Shown: in pieces, positions 34,887 through 43,230 of the stretch
Numbering within the stretch: position 1 is the stretch's first letter
How the letters are laid out: each line of letters begins with the position of its first letter
Origin: Castellaniella daejeonensis
GTDB lineage: Bacteria > Pseudomonadota > Gammaproteobacteria > Burkholderiales > Burkholderiaceae_B
Direction of reading: 5' to 3'
Length of the DNA stretch: 64,000 bases
Assembly: GCF_039523555.1 (NCBI RefSeq)
Contig: NZ_BAAAFN010000011.1
Coordinates: 186,001-250,000, forward strand
Notes under the pieces: generated by a model
The model's input: only the letters and a program-made list of their open reading frames with translations
What the model was told of the DNA's origin: nothing
Database searches by the model: none
Made by a program: the position numbers and the translations under genes

Positions 34887-35611
34887 GAAGACTCCTTGGG
34901 ACGATGCCAGAACGTCAGGACGACGGCATCGGCCCGGGGATGCAGATGAACCGTCAGGCGCGCGCCGTCTGGCCGCACCCATTCGCCGGCTGCCGATCGT
35001 GCCCGGCCTGGGGCGTCCCCCGCCGCTGCAGTAGCCTGCATTGCAGCCGGCTGCCAATGCCGGCCCTGCAGGGCGTCCCGCACAGCCGCGTCGACGCGTC
35101 GATATGGGCCCGGGCACAGGTAGCTGGCCAGGAGTCCGGCCGCGCGGCCCATGCGGCTGGAAGCGCGCAGCACGGGGCGTGCGTCTGGCGGCACGAGTGC
35201 CACCGGATCGAAACCTGCGTCGATCCGGCGCCCGGGCTCCAGGCTGGACAACAGGCCGGTCGTCTCCCCGCTGCCTGCTTCGGCCGGCTGCAACTGCGCC
35301 AGCCAGTGCCGACCATCCTGAACGCCCGACAGCAAAAGCCCCGCACCGGAGAACTGCAATTGCCCGAACCTGGCCCGGCCGGCATGCGCCAGGCGCCGCG
35401 CCGCGTCCACCGGCGCCACCGGCGCCCGGAAACGCCGCACCAGCATGCGGCCGCCCGGGAGATCGAAAGCCAGGGGTGCTGCCCAGCGCCATCCGGCCAG
35501 GCTCTCGATCCTTCCAGGATCCCAGGGCTCTGCAGCACCCGCACCGGCACACAGCATCAGTGCAGCCGCCAGCGAAATCAATCCTCGCGCTCCCGCAATG
35601 CACAGGCTCAT
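34883..35611 (-). CDS. Predicted secreted protein of unknown function in the Tad operon
   Basis: I do not recognise this 242-residue protein. It has a clear signal peptide (about 1-27, ALMLCAGAGA before the cut), no further membrane helix and no lipobox cysteine at the cut. The mature part is Arg/Ala-rich, with DGRHWLAQLQP in the middle and GEWVRPDGARLTVHLHPRAD near the end, likely a beta-rich periplasmic domain. It overlaps both tadE-like and cpaB genes by 4 bases, so it is co-translated with pilus genes and probably serves the pilus in the periplasm, perhaps in the slot of RcpB or a pilotin. Confidence 0.7.
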   Translation of the reverse strand: MSLCIAGARGLISLAAALMLCAGAGAAEPWDPGRIESLAGWRWAAPLAFDLPGGRMLVRRFRAPVAPVDAARRLAHAGRARFGQLQFSGAGLLLSGVQDGRHWLAQLQPAEAGSGETTGLLSSLEPGRRIDAGFDPVALVPPDARPVLRASSRMGRAAGLLASYLCPGPYRRVDAAVRDALQGRHWQPAAMQATAAAGDAPGRARSAAGEWVRPDGARLTVHLHPRADAVVLTFWHRPKESS

Positions 35612-36333
35612 GGCTGCCTCCAGGGTTGCAGATGCAGGCGCGGCACGGCGGTGGTCCAGGGACCGACCCAGTCCCAGTCGGGCAAGGCGCGGCCCCAGGC
35701 AGAATCCACCCGGCCGATGCGGCCCAGGGCTCCCTGTCCGGCCGCCCGGGATGCCGCGGCCGCATCGCTCCAGGCACGTGGACTGCCTGCGAGAGTCGAT
35801 TGGGCGCCGGCATCGTCGGCCGCCGCGCCATCGCCGCGCAGAATCGCAGTGTGGCGGCGCAGGTCAAGACCCAGATGATCGAAATCCGACAGGGCTCCCG
35901 TCGTCCCGTCTTCTCCGGCGCTCTGGACCCGGGCGACGGCACGCCAGACGGTCGAATCGCCCAACCGCAGCTCCCGGCGCAGATCCGCCGCCCCGGCCAC
36001 GGCATCGCCAGGCTGTCGGCCGGCGGCGGCGCCGCCTGGCTCAAGCGCCAGGTGCACATCTTCCGCCAGAAGATTCGACCCCCGCCGTGTTCTCCAGCGA
36101 TGCCCGGTGGCATCCAGGTAGCCGTCCCCGCCGGATCCCAGCGCTTCCGGTGCAAGGCCCTGGTGTGCATGCGCGAAAGCTGCGCGGCGGCTGGCATGGG
36201 CCAGTTGCAGGGCGGCATCCTGGAGGCGCCCCAGCCAGGCGATGCCCAGCCAAAGGCTGCCCAGAACGGCCAGCACGGCCAGTGTCTCGACAAGGGCCTG
36301 CCCGGCCTGGTGCGGGTGCTGATGCGCAGGCAT
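35608..36333 (-). CDS. TadE-like pseudopilin
   Basis: Minor pilin-like protein of the TadE family. The 241-residue product has a short basic leader ending in Gly11 and then QALVETLAVLAVLGSLWLG: a class III prepilin cleavage site with Glu at mature position 5, followed by one membrane helix and a long soluble domain. I chose the ATG at 36333 (MPAHQHPHQ), one base beyond the upstream gene stop; an upstream in-frame ATG would run deep into that gene. It overlaps the next gene by 4 bases. Confidence 0.82.
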   Translation of the reverse strand: MPAHQHPHQAGQALVETLAVLAVLGSLWLGIAWLGRLQDAALQLAHASRRAAFAHAHQGLAPEALGSGGDGYLDATGHRWRTRRGSNLLAEDVHLALEPGGAAAGRQPGDAVAGAADLRRELRLGDSTVWRAVARVQSAGEDGTTGALSDFDHLGLDLRRHTAILRGDGAAADDAGAQSTLAGSPRAWSDAAAASRAAGQGALGRIGRVDSAWGRALPDWDWVGPWTTAVPRLHLQPWRQP

Positions 36334-36334
36334 G

Positions 36335-37648
36335 TCAGTCTCCCGGGGCATCCGCCAGCGCGGCCGCCAGGCGTGCATGCCAGTAGGGATGAAACAGATT
36401 CGGGGACTCGTCCAACCCATCCGGGCGCCGTTCCGGCCGAGAAAACAGGCTTTCCGCCGCGCTCAGAGCGTGGATCGGACGGCCCCGGGCGTCCGGCAGG
36501 ACCATGCGCACGACGAACCCCGCCGCAGCGCTCTGCCCTGCTCCGGAGGCGACATCCAGGTAGTTTCCCAGTCCTCGGGAAGACCAGGACAGCCGATCAC
36601 GCAAGGCATAGGAATTGGCCAGGGGATTGTCCCGGCCATCCACCAGGTCCCATTGCGCCACCGAGCGCACCCAGCGCCAGAAATCCTGGTCGGAGAAATC
36701 TTCCGGCGGCACATCGACGTGTTCGGCATCCATGGCCTGCCCGGGCTGCGCCGGCATCCAGGCCCAGCCCATGGCGTATTCTCGGTAGTAGCAACCGATC
36801 CAGCGATTGGAGCGCACGGCGTGGAAGGATTGCGTGTCTCCTGCCCGCCAACGGCCTGAATCGTCCAGTGCCGTGCCGCCGCGGCGCCGCAATTCGTGGC
36901 GCAGATGCGGACATCGCCCGCTGACCGGCCAGGGATTGCGCGCCGTATGATTCCGCGGCGCCAGGAAGGGATACAGGCCGGCCAGATGGCGCACCAGATC
37001 GAACAGAGGCCCATCCGGGGCATGGTGGCGCAGCAAACCGGTCCAGGCGTCATCCACGACCTCGGGTTTCAGGTCGCCGGGGTCATATTCTGGATAGTGA
37101 CTGGCCAGCACGGCCCGCATCGCATCCAGGCGCACCTGGGGCAAGTCGCGCACCAGGGCACGGGTCAGATCCGCCGACAACTCATGCACGAAGCGCTCGT
37201 GTGCGGTATGGGCCCTGCCCAGCGACCCCGAGGCACGCGCCCGGGCTTCCAGTCCGGTGGCCGCTGCGGCTGCCAGATAGGCGCGGCCATGATCGGCGCC
37301 GAACATCAGGCCGATCAGATGGGCAGGCGGATTGCCCTGCGCCAGGCGGCGCGCTTCCATGCCGGCGAACTGCGCCCAGCTGCCCAGGGTGACCAGGTGG
37401 GCCATGGCCACCTGATGCGCCAGGCGGGCACGGTTCAGGTAGGACAGGAAATTGAGGGTTCGGGCCTGGACCAGGGCACCGCTATAGGCAGCGGCATCAA
37501 GCCCATGGACCAGCCGGGTCTTGGCCGCCAACACCTGGCCGGTGGCGAAATAGCGCATCCAGGCCAGGCCCAGCAGGGCGGCAAGCAGCATGCCGAGCAC
37601 CAGGACCTGGCCCTGCTGGCTACGGGACGAATGGGGGCGGCCCGACAT
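36335..37648 (-). CDS. TadG/TadE-like pilus assembly protein
   Basis: Large pilin-like membrane protein of the Tad system. The 437-residue product has an N-terminal GQVLVLGMLLAALLGLAWM helix and then AKTRLVHGLDAAAYSGALVQART, a stretch common to TadG-like proteins, followed by about 370 residues that are predicted periplasmic. The Glu expected at mature position 5 is replaced by Leu, so it may not be processed. I chose the ATG at 37648 (MSGRPHSS), one base after the upstream stop (TGAGATG), rather than 37669. Confidence 0.78.
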   Translation of the reverse strand: MSGRPHSSRSQQGQVLVLGMLLAALLGLAWMRYFATGQVLAAKTRLVHGLDAAAYSGALVQARTLNFLSYLNRARLAHQVAMAHLVTLGSWAQFAGMEARRLAQGNPPAHLIGLMFGADHGRAYLAAAAATGLEARARASGSLGRAHTAHERFVHELSADLTRALVRDLPQVRLDAMRAVLASHYPEYDPGDLKPEVVDDAWTGLLRHHAPDGPLFDLVRHLAGLYPFLAPRNHTARNPWPVSGRCPHLRHELRRRGGTALDDSGRWRAGDTQSFHAVRSNRWIGCYYREYAMGWAWMPAQPGQAMDAEHVDVPPEDFSDQDFWRWVRSVAQWDLVDGRDNPLANSYALRDRLSWSSRGLGNYLDVASGAGQSAAAGFVVRMVLPDARGRPIHALSAAESLFSRPERRPDGLDESPNLFHPYWHARLAAALADAPGD

Positions 37649-37649
37649 C

Positions 37650-38072
37650 TCACTGCCCCGCTGCCGCATTGCCGGTGAAGGACTTCAACGATTTGGCGGC
37701 CGCCTGGGCAGCGGCGGACTCGGCCGCCGTCTGGGCGATGCGAGATTGCTCGGAGCCGTCTTCGCCAGCGATCTCGCGCGCCATGGCCGCTGTCTGCGCG
37801 CGGATCACCTGGCCGAACAGCTGGTAGACCGCGATGGCGGCCACGGCGACGAGCGCAACGACCACGACGTACTCCACCATGGCCTGCCCGCGCTGCGCAG
37901 CCCGGTTCGACGCGTCGGACCGGCGCGCCAGGAGCAGCGGCGCGTTCAGCGAGCCCGGCCTTGACGGCGCATGCAGTGCAGCGGCGGACGCCGCACCGGG
38001 AAGAATACGGCGGATGCGGTGGACATGCGCGCGGGGACGGACGCGGCACGGCAGACGAGAAGAGGCGGACAT
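37650..38072 (-). CDS. Flp-type pilin with unusually long leader
   Basis: Likely structural or minor Flp/Tad pilin. The 140-residue frame contains RGQAMVEYVVVVALVAVAAI: prepilin cleavage after Gly62 would leave a 78-residue mature protein with Glu at position 5 and an N-terminal helix. The 62-residue Arg-rich leader is far longer than the 10-25 residues usual for Flp pilins. The ATG at 38072 has GGAG 6 bases upstream; no ATG lies closer to the cleavage site. First gene of the ten-gene Tad operon. The 199 bases upstream of it contain only the hairpin at 38242-38265. Confidence 0.72.
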   Translation of the reverse strand: MSASSRLPCRVRPRAHVHRIRRILPGAASAAALHAPSRPGSLNAPLLLARRSDASNRAAQRGQAMVEYVVVVALVAVAAIAVYQLFGQVIRAQTAAMAREIAGEDGSEQSRIAQTAAESAAAQAAAKSLKSFTGNAAAGQ

Positions 38073-38241
38073 GGCGGGCTCCGGTAAGGGAATGGGGCCC
38101 AGTGTGCCCCGCCCTCGCCTGCTCGCCTATTCGCACTTCCCGTCCTGGCCGAAAGCATCCCGCCATCAGCCCGCAACGGACGGGCGGTGGGTCTCGGCCG
38201 GGCACCGGGATCCCGGGCCGGTCGAAGACCCGGCCGATGGC

Positions 38242-38265
38242 GGGCACGCCGAAAACGGCGTGCCC
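38242..38265 (-). terminator. Hairpin after the fumarylpyruvate-hydrolase-like gene
   Basis: GGGCACGCCG-AAAA-CGGCGTGCCC, a perfect 10-base stem with a tetraloop, 7 bases past the stop at 38272. No T-run follows on the minus strand. It probably separates the metabolic genes from the Tad operon that starts at 38072. Confidence 0.6.
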
Positions 38266-38271
38266 ACCGGA

Positions 38272-38970
38272 TCAGCCGATGCGCACGCGCAGGGTGCCGA
38301 GCCCTTCGATGGCGCCCTCGAGCCGATCGCCGGACACGACGGCGCCGACCCCGGCCGGGGTGCCGGTGTAGATCAGATCGCCCGCCCGCAACTCGAACAA
38401 GGTGGACAGGTAGGCGATGGCTTCAGGCACCGACCAGATCATGTCCGACAGGTCACCCGACTGACGCGGCAGCCCGTTGACCGACAGGGTGATCGCCCCC
38501 TTGGCCAGGGCTCCGGTCGATGCCGCCGGGTGCAGCGGCCCGATGGGCGCGCTGTAATCGAAAGCCTTGCCGGTTTCCCAGGGGCGGCCGGCTTTCTTGG
38601 CGGCAGCCTGCAGGTCGCGGCGCGTCATGTCCAGGCCGATGGCATAGCCCCAGACGCAGGCAGCCGCCTGCTCGGGCGTCAGGTCGCGGCCGCCGGAACC
38701 CAGCGCGGCGACGAGTTCGACTTCATGGTGCAGATCCTGGGTAAGCGGGGGATACGGCAGCACGCCTTCGGCGCCTTCGGCAACGCTCAGGACGGCGTCG
38801 GCGGGCTTGGAAAAGAAGAACGGCGGCTCGCGCCCCGAGTCGCCCATTTCACGCGCGTGCTCCGCGTAATTGCGGCCGACGCAGTAGATGCGCCGCACGG
38901 GAAAGCGGGCCGACGTGCCCTGCACGGCTACGGAAGGCACCTCGGGACGGGGAATCACGGTTTCATCCAT
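38272..38970 (-). CDS. FAH-family hydrolase, fumarylpyruvate-hydrolase-like
   Basis: Member of the fumarylacetoacetate hydrolase family. The 232 residues and the pattern RIYCVGRNYAEHAREMG, PFFFSKPADAV, the metal ligands in HHEVELV and GLDMTRRDLQ and the C-terminal YTGTPAGVGAV suggest fumarylpyruvate hydrolase (gentisate pathway) or a related acylpyruvase; the substrate is not fixed by sequence alone. I chose the ATG at 38970 (GGAG 6 bases upstream). It follows ppa after 140 bases with a terminator and has no gentisate genes beside it. Confidence 0.85.
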   Translation of the reverse strand: MDETVIPRPEVPSVAVQGTSARFPVRRIYCVGRNYAEHAREMGDSGREPPFFFSKPADAVLSVAEGAEGVLPYPPLTQDLHHEVELVAALGSGGRDLTPEQAAACVWGYAIGLDMTRRDLQAAAKKAGRPWETGKAFDYSAPIGPLHPAASTGALAKGAITLSVNGLPRQSGDLSDMIWSVPEAIAYLSTLFELRAGDLIYTGTPAGVGAVVSGDRLEGAIEGLGTLRVRIG

Positions 38971-39059
38971 CATGGACTCCGGAAAAAGGCCTCCGCGCCG
39001 CGTCTTCGGCTTGCCGCCCTGCAAACGGGCACATCTTGCCTGGGACCGGCCTGGAGGCC

Positions 39060-39087
39060 AAAAAACCAACCCGGCACACAGGCCGGG
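39060..39087 (-). terminator. Rho-independent terminator of ppa
   Basis: On the minus strand CCCGGC-CTGTGT-GCCGGG is followed by TTGG and a run of six T (39060-39065), 24 bases past the ppa stop. This ends the hemC-hemD-hemX-hemY-ppa series before the hydrolase gene. Confidence 0.8.
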
Positions 39088-39110
39088 CGGCAGAACACCG
39101 ATGGGTCGCC

Positions 39111-39650
39111 TCAGGCGGCCTTGGCTTGCGAATAGCGCTCGACGGAGGAGCGGATTTCCTGCTTGGCGGCATCCACGCCGGACCAGCCCTGGACCTTGAC
39201 CCATTTGCCCTTTTCCAGGTCCTTGTAGTGCTCGAAGAAATGCTGGATGCGCTGCAGTTCCTCGGCCGGCAGGTCGGACGTCGATTCGATCTGGCGGTAC
39301 GGCGGATAGAGCTTGTCGACGGGCCGGGCCAGCAGCTTGGCATCCTTGCCGGCCTCGTCTTCCATGTTCATCACACCCAGGGCACGGCAGCGGATCACCG
39401 AACCGACCTGCACGGGGAACGGCGCGATCACCAGCACGTCCACGGGATCGCCGTCTTCAGACAGCGTCTGGGGGATGTAGCCGTAGTTGCAGGGATAGTG
39501 CATGGCTGTCAGCATGAAGCGGTCGACAAACACGGCGCCGCTGGCCTTGTCGACTTCGTACTTGACCGGATCCGCGTTCATCGGGATCTCGATCACGACA
39601 TTGAATTCCTCGGGCAGCTTGTCGCCGGCCGGCACACGATCTAGGCTCAT
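39111..39650 (-). CDS. ppa: Inorganic pyrophosphatase
   Basis: Soluble family I pyrophosphatase that hydrolyses PPi and so drives biosynthesis. The 179-residue product has EIPMNADPVKYEVDK, the signature EDGDPVDVLV and KDLEKGKWVKV, and a normal bacterial length. I chose the ATG at 39650 (MSLDRVPAG), with AAGGA 5 bases upstream. It lies 31 bases after hemY. Confidence 0.97.
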   Translation of the reverse strand: MSLDRVPAGDKLPEEFNVVIEIPMNADPVKYEVDKASGAVFVDRFMLTAMHYPCNYGYIPQTLSEDGDPVDVLVIAPFPVQVGSVIRCRALGVMNMEDEAGKDAKLLARPVDKLYPPYRQIESTSDLPAEELQRIQHFFEHYKDLEKGKWVKVQGWSGVDAAKQEIRSSVERYSQAKAA

Positions 39651-39681
39651 GGGGTTCCTTGATAGGTCAGACAGAAAAATC

Positions 39682-41163
39682 TCAGCGCGCGCCGCCGTCC
39701 GAAGTCTGGGACATGTCCACCCCGGGAATGGGCGCGGTATCGAAGTATTCGTCCTCGGAGGACGCGGATCCGGATACGGCCGGCGCAGCGGGAGGCTCGG
39801 GCGCCGGTGCCGCGACGGGAATCGCGTCCGCATCGGTCTCGTCCTGGACATAGACACCGCTGGCCGCATAGGGAGCGGAAGGAGCCGGCTCCACCGGCGT
39901 CGTGTCGTCCACCGCGTCGAAATGCGGGTCGCCGCGCGTATCGGCAGCCGGCAGCAGGCGGTCGACGACGGGAATCTCGGCATCCGCCGCCTGGCAGGCC
40001 AGCCGCCAGTTGCGCAAGGCCTGGTCTGGGTGGCCCAGCGCATCGTGCAAGTTGCCCAGCAGAGCGTGGATGTGGGTGTCGGCGCGCAGCGCCAGGCTGC
40101 GCTCGAGATAGTGCTCGCCCTGGCCCCAGAGCTGCGCTGCCAGGCAGATCTGCCCCAGCGCCGCCAGCAGGCCCGGATGATCGGGATGGGATTTCAGCCA
40201 GAGCTCGGCGTGCCCGAGGCGCTGGCGGGCCTGGGCCGCATCGCAGCGCGAATAGAGACGCAGCAGGCGGTCGTCCAGCTGGCGGCCCAGCGAGGCTTCC
40301 AGGATGCGGGCCGCTTCGGCCGGATGGCCCAGGTGGATCTGGGCCTGGGCACCAGCCAGCGCCACATCGGGATCCAGCCGCTCGTCGGCGCTCAGGTCGC
40401 CCCAGACCGCATTCCAGCCGGACTCATCGACCCGCGCCAGGCGTTGCGCGGTCGATTCGCGGATGAACTGGCGCGCCTGGGTTTCGTCGATGGCGCCCCG
40501 GCGCAGCAGCAGGCGTGTGAGTTCGTACACGCGTTCGGCATGGCCCAGCTGGCGATGGGCACGCAGCAGCAGGCGGGTGCCGTGCAGGAAGCGCGAAGAG
40601 GCATCCTGCAGGGGTTCGAGCAGGTCCAGGGCTTCCTCGGCCCGGTTCTGATCCAGGTACATTTCCGCAGTCACGGTATCCACGGCCTGGCGCAGGCGGG
40701 AATCCTGGCCGGCACCCTCCTGGGCAAGCCGCAGGACCTGATCGCGCCGTGCGGTCTCGCCCAGCAGGTGCAGGGCGCGCGCCGCGCTGAGCCCGGCCAG
40801 CACCTTGCGGTCGGCCGAGCGCGTGCGCGACAGCAGGTTGGACAGGTCCTTCTCGGCCTGGACATAGCGGCCTTCCAGGACATTGATCCAGCCCCGCTCG
40901 AGCAGTTCGAGGTCGCGCTTCTGGGCGCGGCGGCCGCGCCAGGCACGCAGCCGGCTCGGGCTGGATCCGACCCAGTTCAGTACGCGCAACAGCCAGTGAA
41001 GTGCCAGGAAAACCGCGAGCGCAAGCACGACTGCCAGAGACAGCGACAACTCGATGCGCCACGGCTGCGCAATGATGAGGACGTTGCCGCCGTGTTCGCG
41101 CAGCACCAGGGCCAATGCCACTGCAGCAGCGAACAGAATCAGGGTCCAGATCCAGGATCGCAT
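39682..41163 (-). CDS. hemY: HemY-family TPR membrane protein
   Basis: Membrane protein encoded with heme-synthesis genes in proteobacteria; in E. coli linked to late heme synthesis, with no proven catalysis. The 493-residue product has two N-terminal membrane helices (about 4-22 and 38-62), the HemY N-domain with ERGWINVLEGRYVQAEKDL, then TPR-like helical repeats to about 410 and an acidic Pro/Ala-rich tail of about 80 residues. Unrelated to protoporphyrinogen oxidase HemY. It follows hemX by 12 bases. Confidence 0.9.
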   Translation of the reverse strand: MRSWIWTLILFAAAVALALVLREHGGNVLIIAQPWRIELSLSLAVVLALAVFLALHWLLRVLNWVGSSPSRLRAWRGRRAQKRDLELLERGWINVLEGRYVQAEKDLSNLLSRTRSADRKVLAGLSAARALHLLGETARRDQVLRLAQEGAGQDSRLRQAVDTVTAEMYLDQNRAEEALDLLEPLQDASSRFLHGTRLLLRAHRQLGHAERVYELTRLLLRRGAIDETQARQFIRESTAQRLARVDESGWNAVWGDLSADERLDPDVALAGAQAQIHLGHPAEAARILEASLGRQLDDRLLRLYSRCDAAQARQRLGHAELWLKSHPDHPGLLAALGQICLAAQLWGQGEHYLERSLALRADTHIHALLGNLHDALGHPDQALRNWRLACQAADAEIPVVDRLLPAADTRGDPHFDAVDDTTPVEPAPSAPYAASGVYVQDETDADAIPVAAPAPEPPAAPAVSGSASSEDEYFDTAPIPGVDMSQTSDGGAR

Positions 41164-41175
41164 CGCGCCGTCTCC

Positions 41176-42435
41176 TCAGATCGCACCGGCGCCGGCAGGC
41201 GCCGCGACGGGCGACAGCACCGCCGGTGCGGCATCCTGCCCGGAATCATCGTCGGGGGCGTCCTGGTCCTGCTCTTCTTCCGCTGCCGCGGCGTCCCGGG
41301 CGGCCGCGATGGCGGCCAGGCTGTTGTCCACCGTCGGCAAGGCGATCACGATCGGCGTGTCATGCAGTTCGCGGGCGATCTTCAAGGCCTCGCGGGAAGA
41401 CTCGGCGCGCATGTCGTAGCGCTGGTCGATGGCCCTGGACAACTGCTCGAGCTCGGTCTGCCAGATGCGCGTCTGATGCATCATCAACGCCAGCTGGGCC
41501 GTCACGGCGCGCTGCTTCAGGACTTCGCGGAAGCGCAGCGCCTGGTCGGGCGACATCAGCAATGCGGCGGCATCGTCAACCCTGCGCACGTCGAACAGGC
41601 TGCGCAGATCCTGCGACACCAGGCTGGCCGCATCGCGCGTCCATTGCCAGGCTTCGGCGGCTACGGCACGCCAGCCTTCGGGGGCAGGCTCGGCCGGTGA
41701 CGCGGGTGCGGCGGCCGGCGTCGGGTCCGACGCCACCGCAGCGGTCTGGCCGGCCGCGGAAGCAGCGGTGTCGGGAACCAGCAGGGGTGCGATGCCCAGC
41801 AGGTCGGACAGGCGGTCGATCCGCGCGCTCAGGGTCGGCAGGTCGATGGTCGCCACGGCGCGCAGGCGGTCCAGATCGCCATTGATCGACTGCTGGAGCG
41901 CCGCCAGCCCGGGGCGATTGGCCCTGGCCAGCTGGGCCTGCGCGGCTTCGAGGGAGATGATCGCATTGGCGACGTTGCCGCCCAGGGAAAGCTGCTGCTG
42001 GGCGATGGTGACCAGGTGGTCGATGTCATTGAGCAGCAGCAGGTCGGAGCCACTGTCCGTCATCATCCGCAGGGCCTGATCGAGTTCCCGGACCTGGCCC
42101 GAGGTTGCGTCCAGTGCGCTGTGCAAGTCTGCGATCCTGGCGGCCTGCTCCTTGACCAGGGTCAGTGCCTGGTCGGCCTGCGCATGGGTTTCCTGCACCA
42201 GCTGGACGCTTTGCTCGTGCTGGCGCTGCAAGTCGGCGCGCAGATCGCGGTACTGCCGGTTCTGGTAGTACAGCGCGCCGCCCAGAATCAAAGCGAGCAG
42301 GACCAGCAGGACCACCGCCAGGACGATCCCCGCCGACTGCGTCCGCCTTGTTCCGGCCTGGGCCGTTGCCAGCGCCGAGGCGGGCGTCGCCGATTCGGAA
42401 GTCGGGGCGGACGAGCTGTTGTCGGTATCGGTCAT
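41176..42435 (-). CDS. hemX: HemX-family membrane protein
   Basis: Single-pass membrane protein of the HemX family, often mislabelled as uroporphyrinogen-III methyltransferase although it lacks that enzyme's motifs. The 419-residue product has an acidic N-terminal tail, one helix (about 37-58), a coiled coil (about 60-125) and a HemX domain with LLLLNDIDHLVTIAQQQLSLGGNVANAI. A Pro/Ala insertion (about 225-255) and a Glu/Asp/Ala tail are local features. It sits between hemD and hemY. Confidence 0.9.
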   Translation of the reverse strand: MTDTDNSSSAPTSESATPASALATAQAGTRRTQSAGIVLAVVLLVLLALILGGALYYQNRQYRDLRADLQRQHEQSVQLVQETHAQADQALTLVKEQAARIADLHSALDATSGQVRELDQALRMMTDSGSDLLLLNDIDHLVTIAQQQLSLGGNVANAIISLEAAQAQLARANRPGLAALQQSINGDLDRLRAVATIDLPTLSARIDRLSDLLGIAPLLVPDTAASAAGQTAAVASDPTPAAAPASPAEPAPEGWRAVAAEAWQWTRDAASLVSQDLRSLFDVRRVDDAAALLMSPDQALRFREVLKQRAVTAQLALMMHQTRIWQTELEQLSRAIDQRYDMRAESSREALKIARELHDTPIVIALPTVDNSLAAIAAARDAAAAEEEQDQDAPDDDSGQDAAPAVLSPVAAPAGAGAI

Positions 42436-42462
42436 GGCGGCGTAGGTGTCCTTCTTGGCTGA

Positions 42463-43218
42463 TCACGCAGATGCCAATATAGCCTGAAACAGGGCGGCCT
42501 CATCGGGCGCGCTCAGGTGCACGCTCAGTGCCCCCGCAGGCCGTTCGGCATAGATGCATTGTAAACGCCGCGCGATCCGCTCGTGCAGCGTGATGACCCT
42601 CAGAACGGGCGGCCAGTCCATGCCCTGGCGGCGCAGGCTGTCGGCCACGGCATCGACGGCCTCGAGGCTGGTCAGCAGCAGCGTACAGGAAGCCGATTCC
42701 GCCAGCGCCGAACATGTGGCACGGTCCCAGACCACGGGACTGCGCCGGTACAGCGCATGACATTCGACCTTCCAGCCACGCGCCTGGAGCTGCCGTGCGA
42801 GCCAGTCGCGGCCCCGCTGGGCCCGAAAAATGTGGGCGCGGCCCGGCACAAGGCACGCAGCCTCGATGACGGCCAGCAGCGACTCCGAATCCGGCGGGAC
42901 ATCCGTGGCGGGCGCCAGAATCCTGTCCTGGGGTACGTGTGCCCGCAGTGCGCAGGCGGTAGCCGAGCCCACGGCCGACGCCCAGGCGCCATCTGGCCAG
43001 GGCGCGGCGGCACGGCTGCCGAAATAGGCGTCCACCGACTGGCGGCTGACGAACACGCAGAGATCGCCCGGCTGGAACTGCGGCACGATGGCGTCCAGCC
43101 GTTCGATCGCCAGGGCCGGCGCCTCGATCACGGTCAGGCCGGCCGCGCGCAGCGCCCGGGCCAGCGCATCATTGCGCCCCGCGGGGCGCGTGAGCACAAC
43201 CGGAGCGGACGAGACCAT
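42463..43218 (-). CDS. hemD: Uroporphyrinogen-III synthase
   Basis: Cyclises hydroxymethylbilane to uroporphyrinogen III with inversion of ring D. The 251-residue product shows the family's weak signature (VLTRPAGRNDALARALRAAG, VSRQSVDAYF, LLTSLEAVDAV) and its position directly after hemC (12 bases) supports the call. Sequence conservation in this family is low, so context carries weight. Confidence 0.92.
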   Translation of the reverse strand: MVSSAPVVLTRPAGRNDALARALRAAGLTVIEAPALAIERLDAIVPQFQPGDLCVFVSRQSVDAYFGSRAAAPWPDGAWASAVGSATACALRAHVPQDRILAPATDVPPDSESLLAVIEAACLVPGRAHIFRAQRGRDWLARQLQARGWKVECHALYRRSPVVWDRATCSALAESASCTLLLTSLEAVDAVADSLRRQGMDWPPVLRVITLHERIARRLQCIYAERPAGALSVHLSAPDEAALFQAILASA

Positions 43219-43230
43219 CCGGGCCCCGTG

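Noticed and set aside
34887..36293. Upstream part of the 822-residue minus-strand frame that ends with cpaB
   Set aside because: Only the part from 34886 is CpaB; the rest is an open overlap with the secreted-protein and tadE-like genes in another frame.
41176..42435. Naming HemX as uroporphyrinogen-III C-methyltransferase
   Set aside because: The SAM-binding motifs of that enzyme are absent; only the HemX domain is visible.
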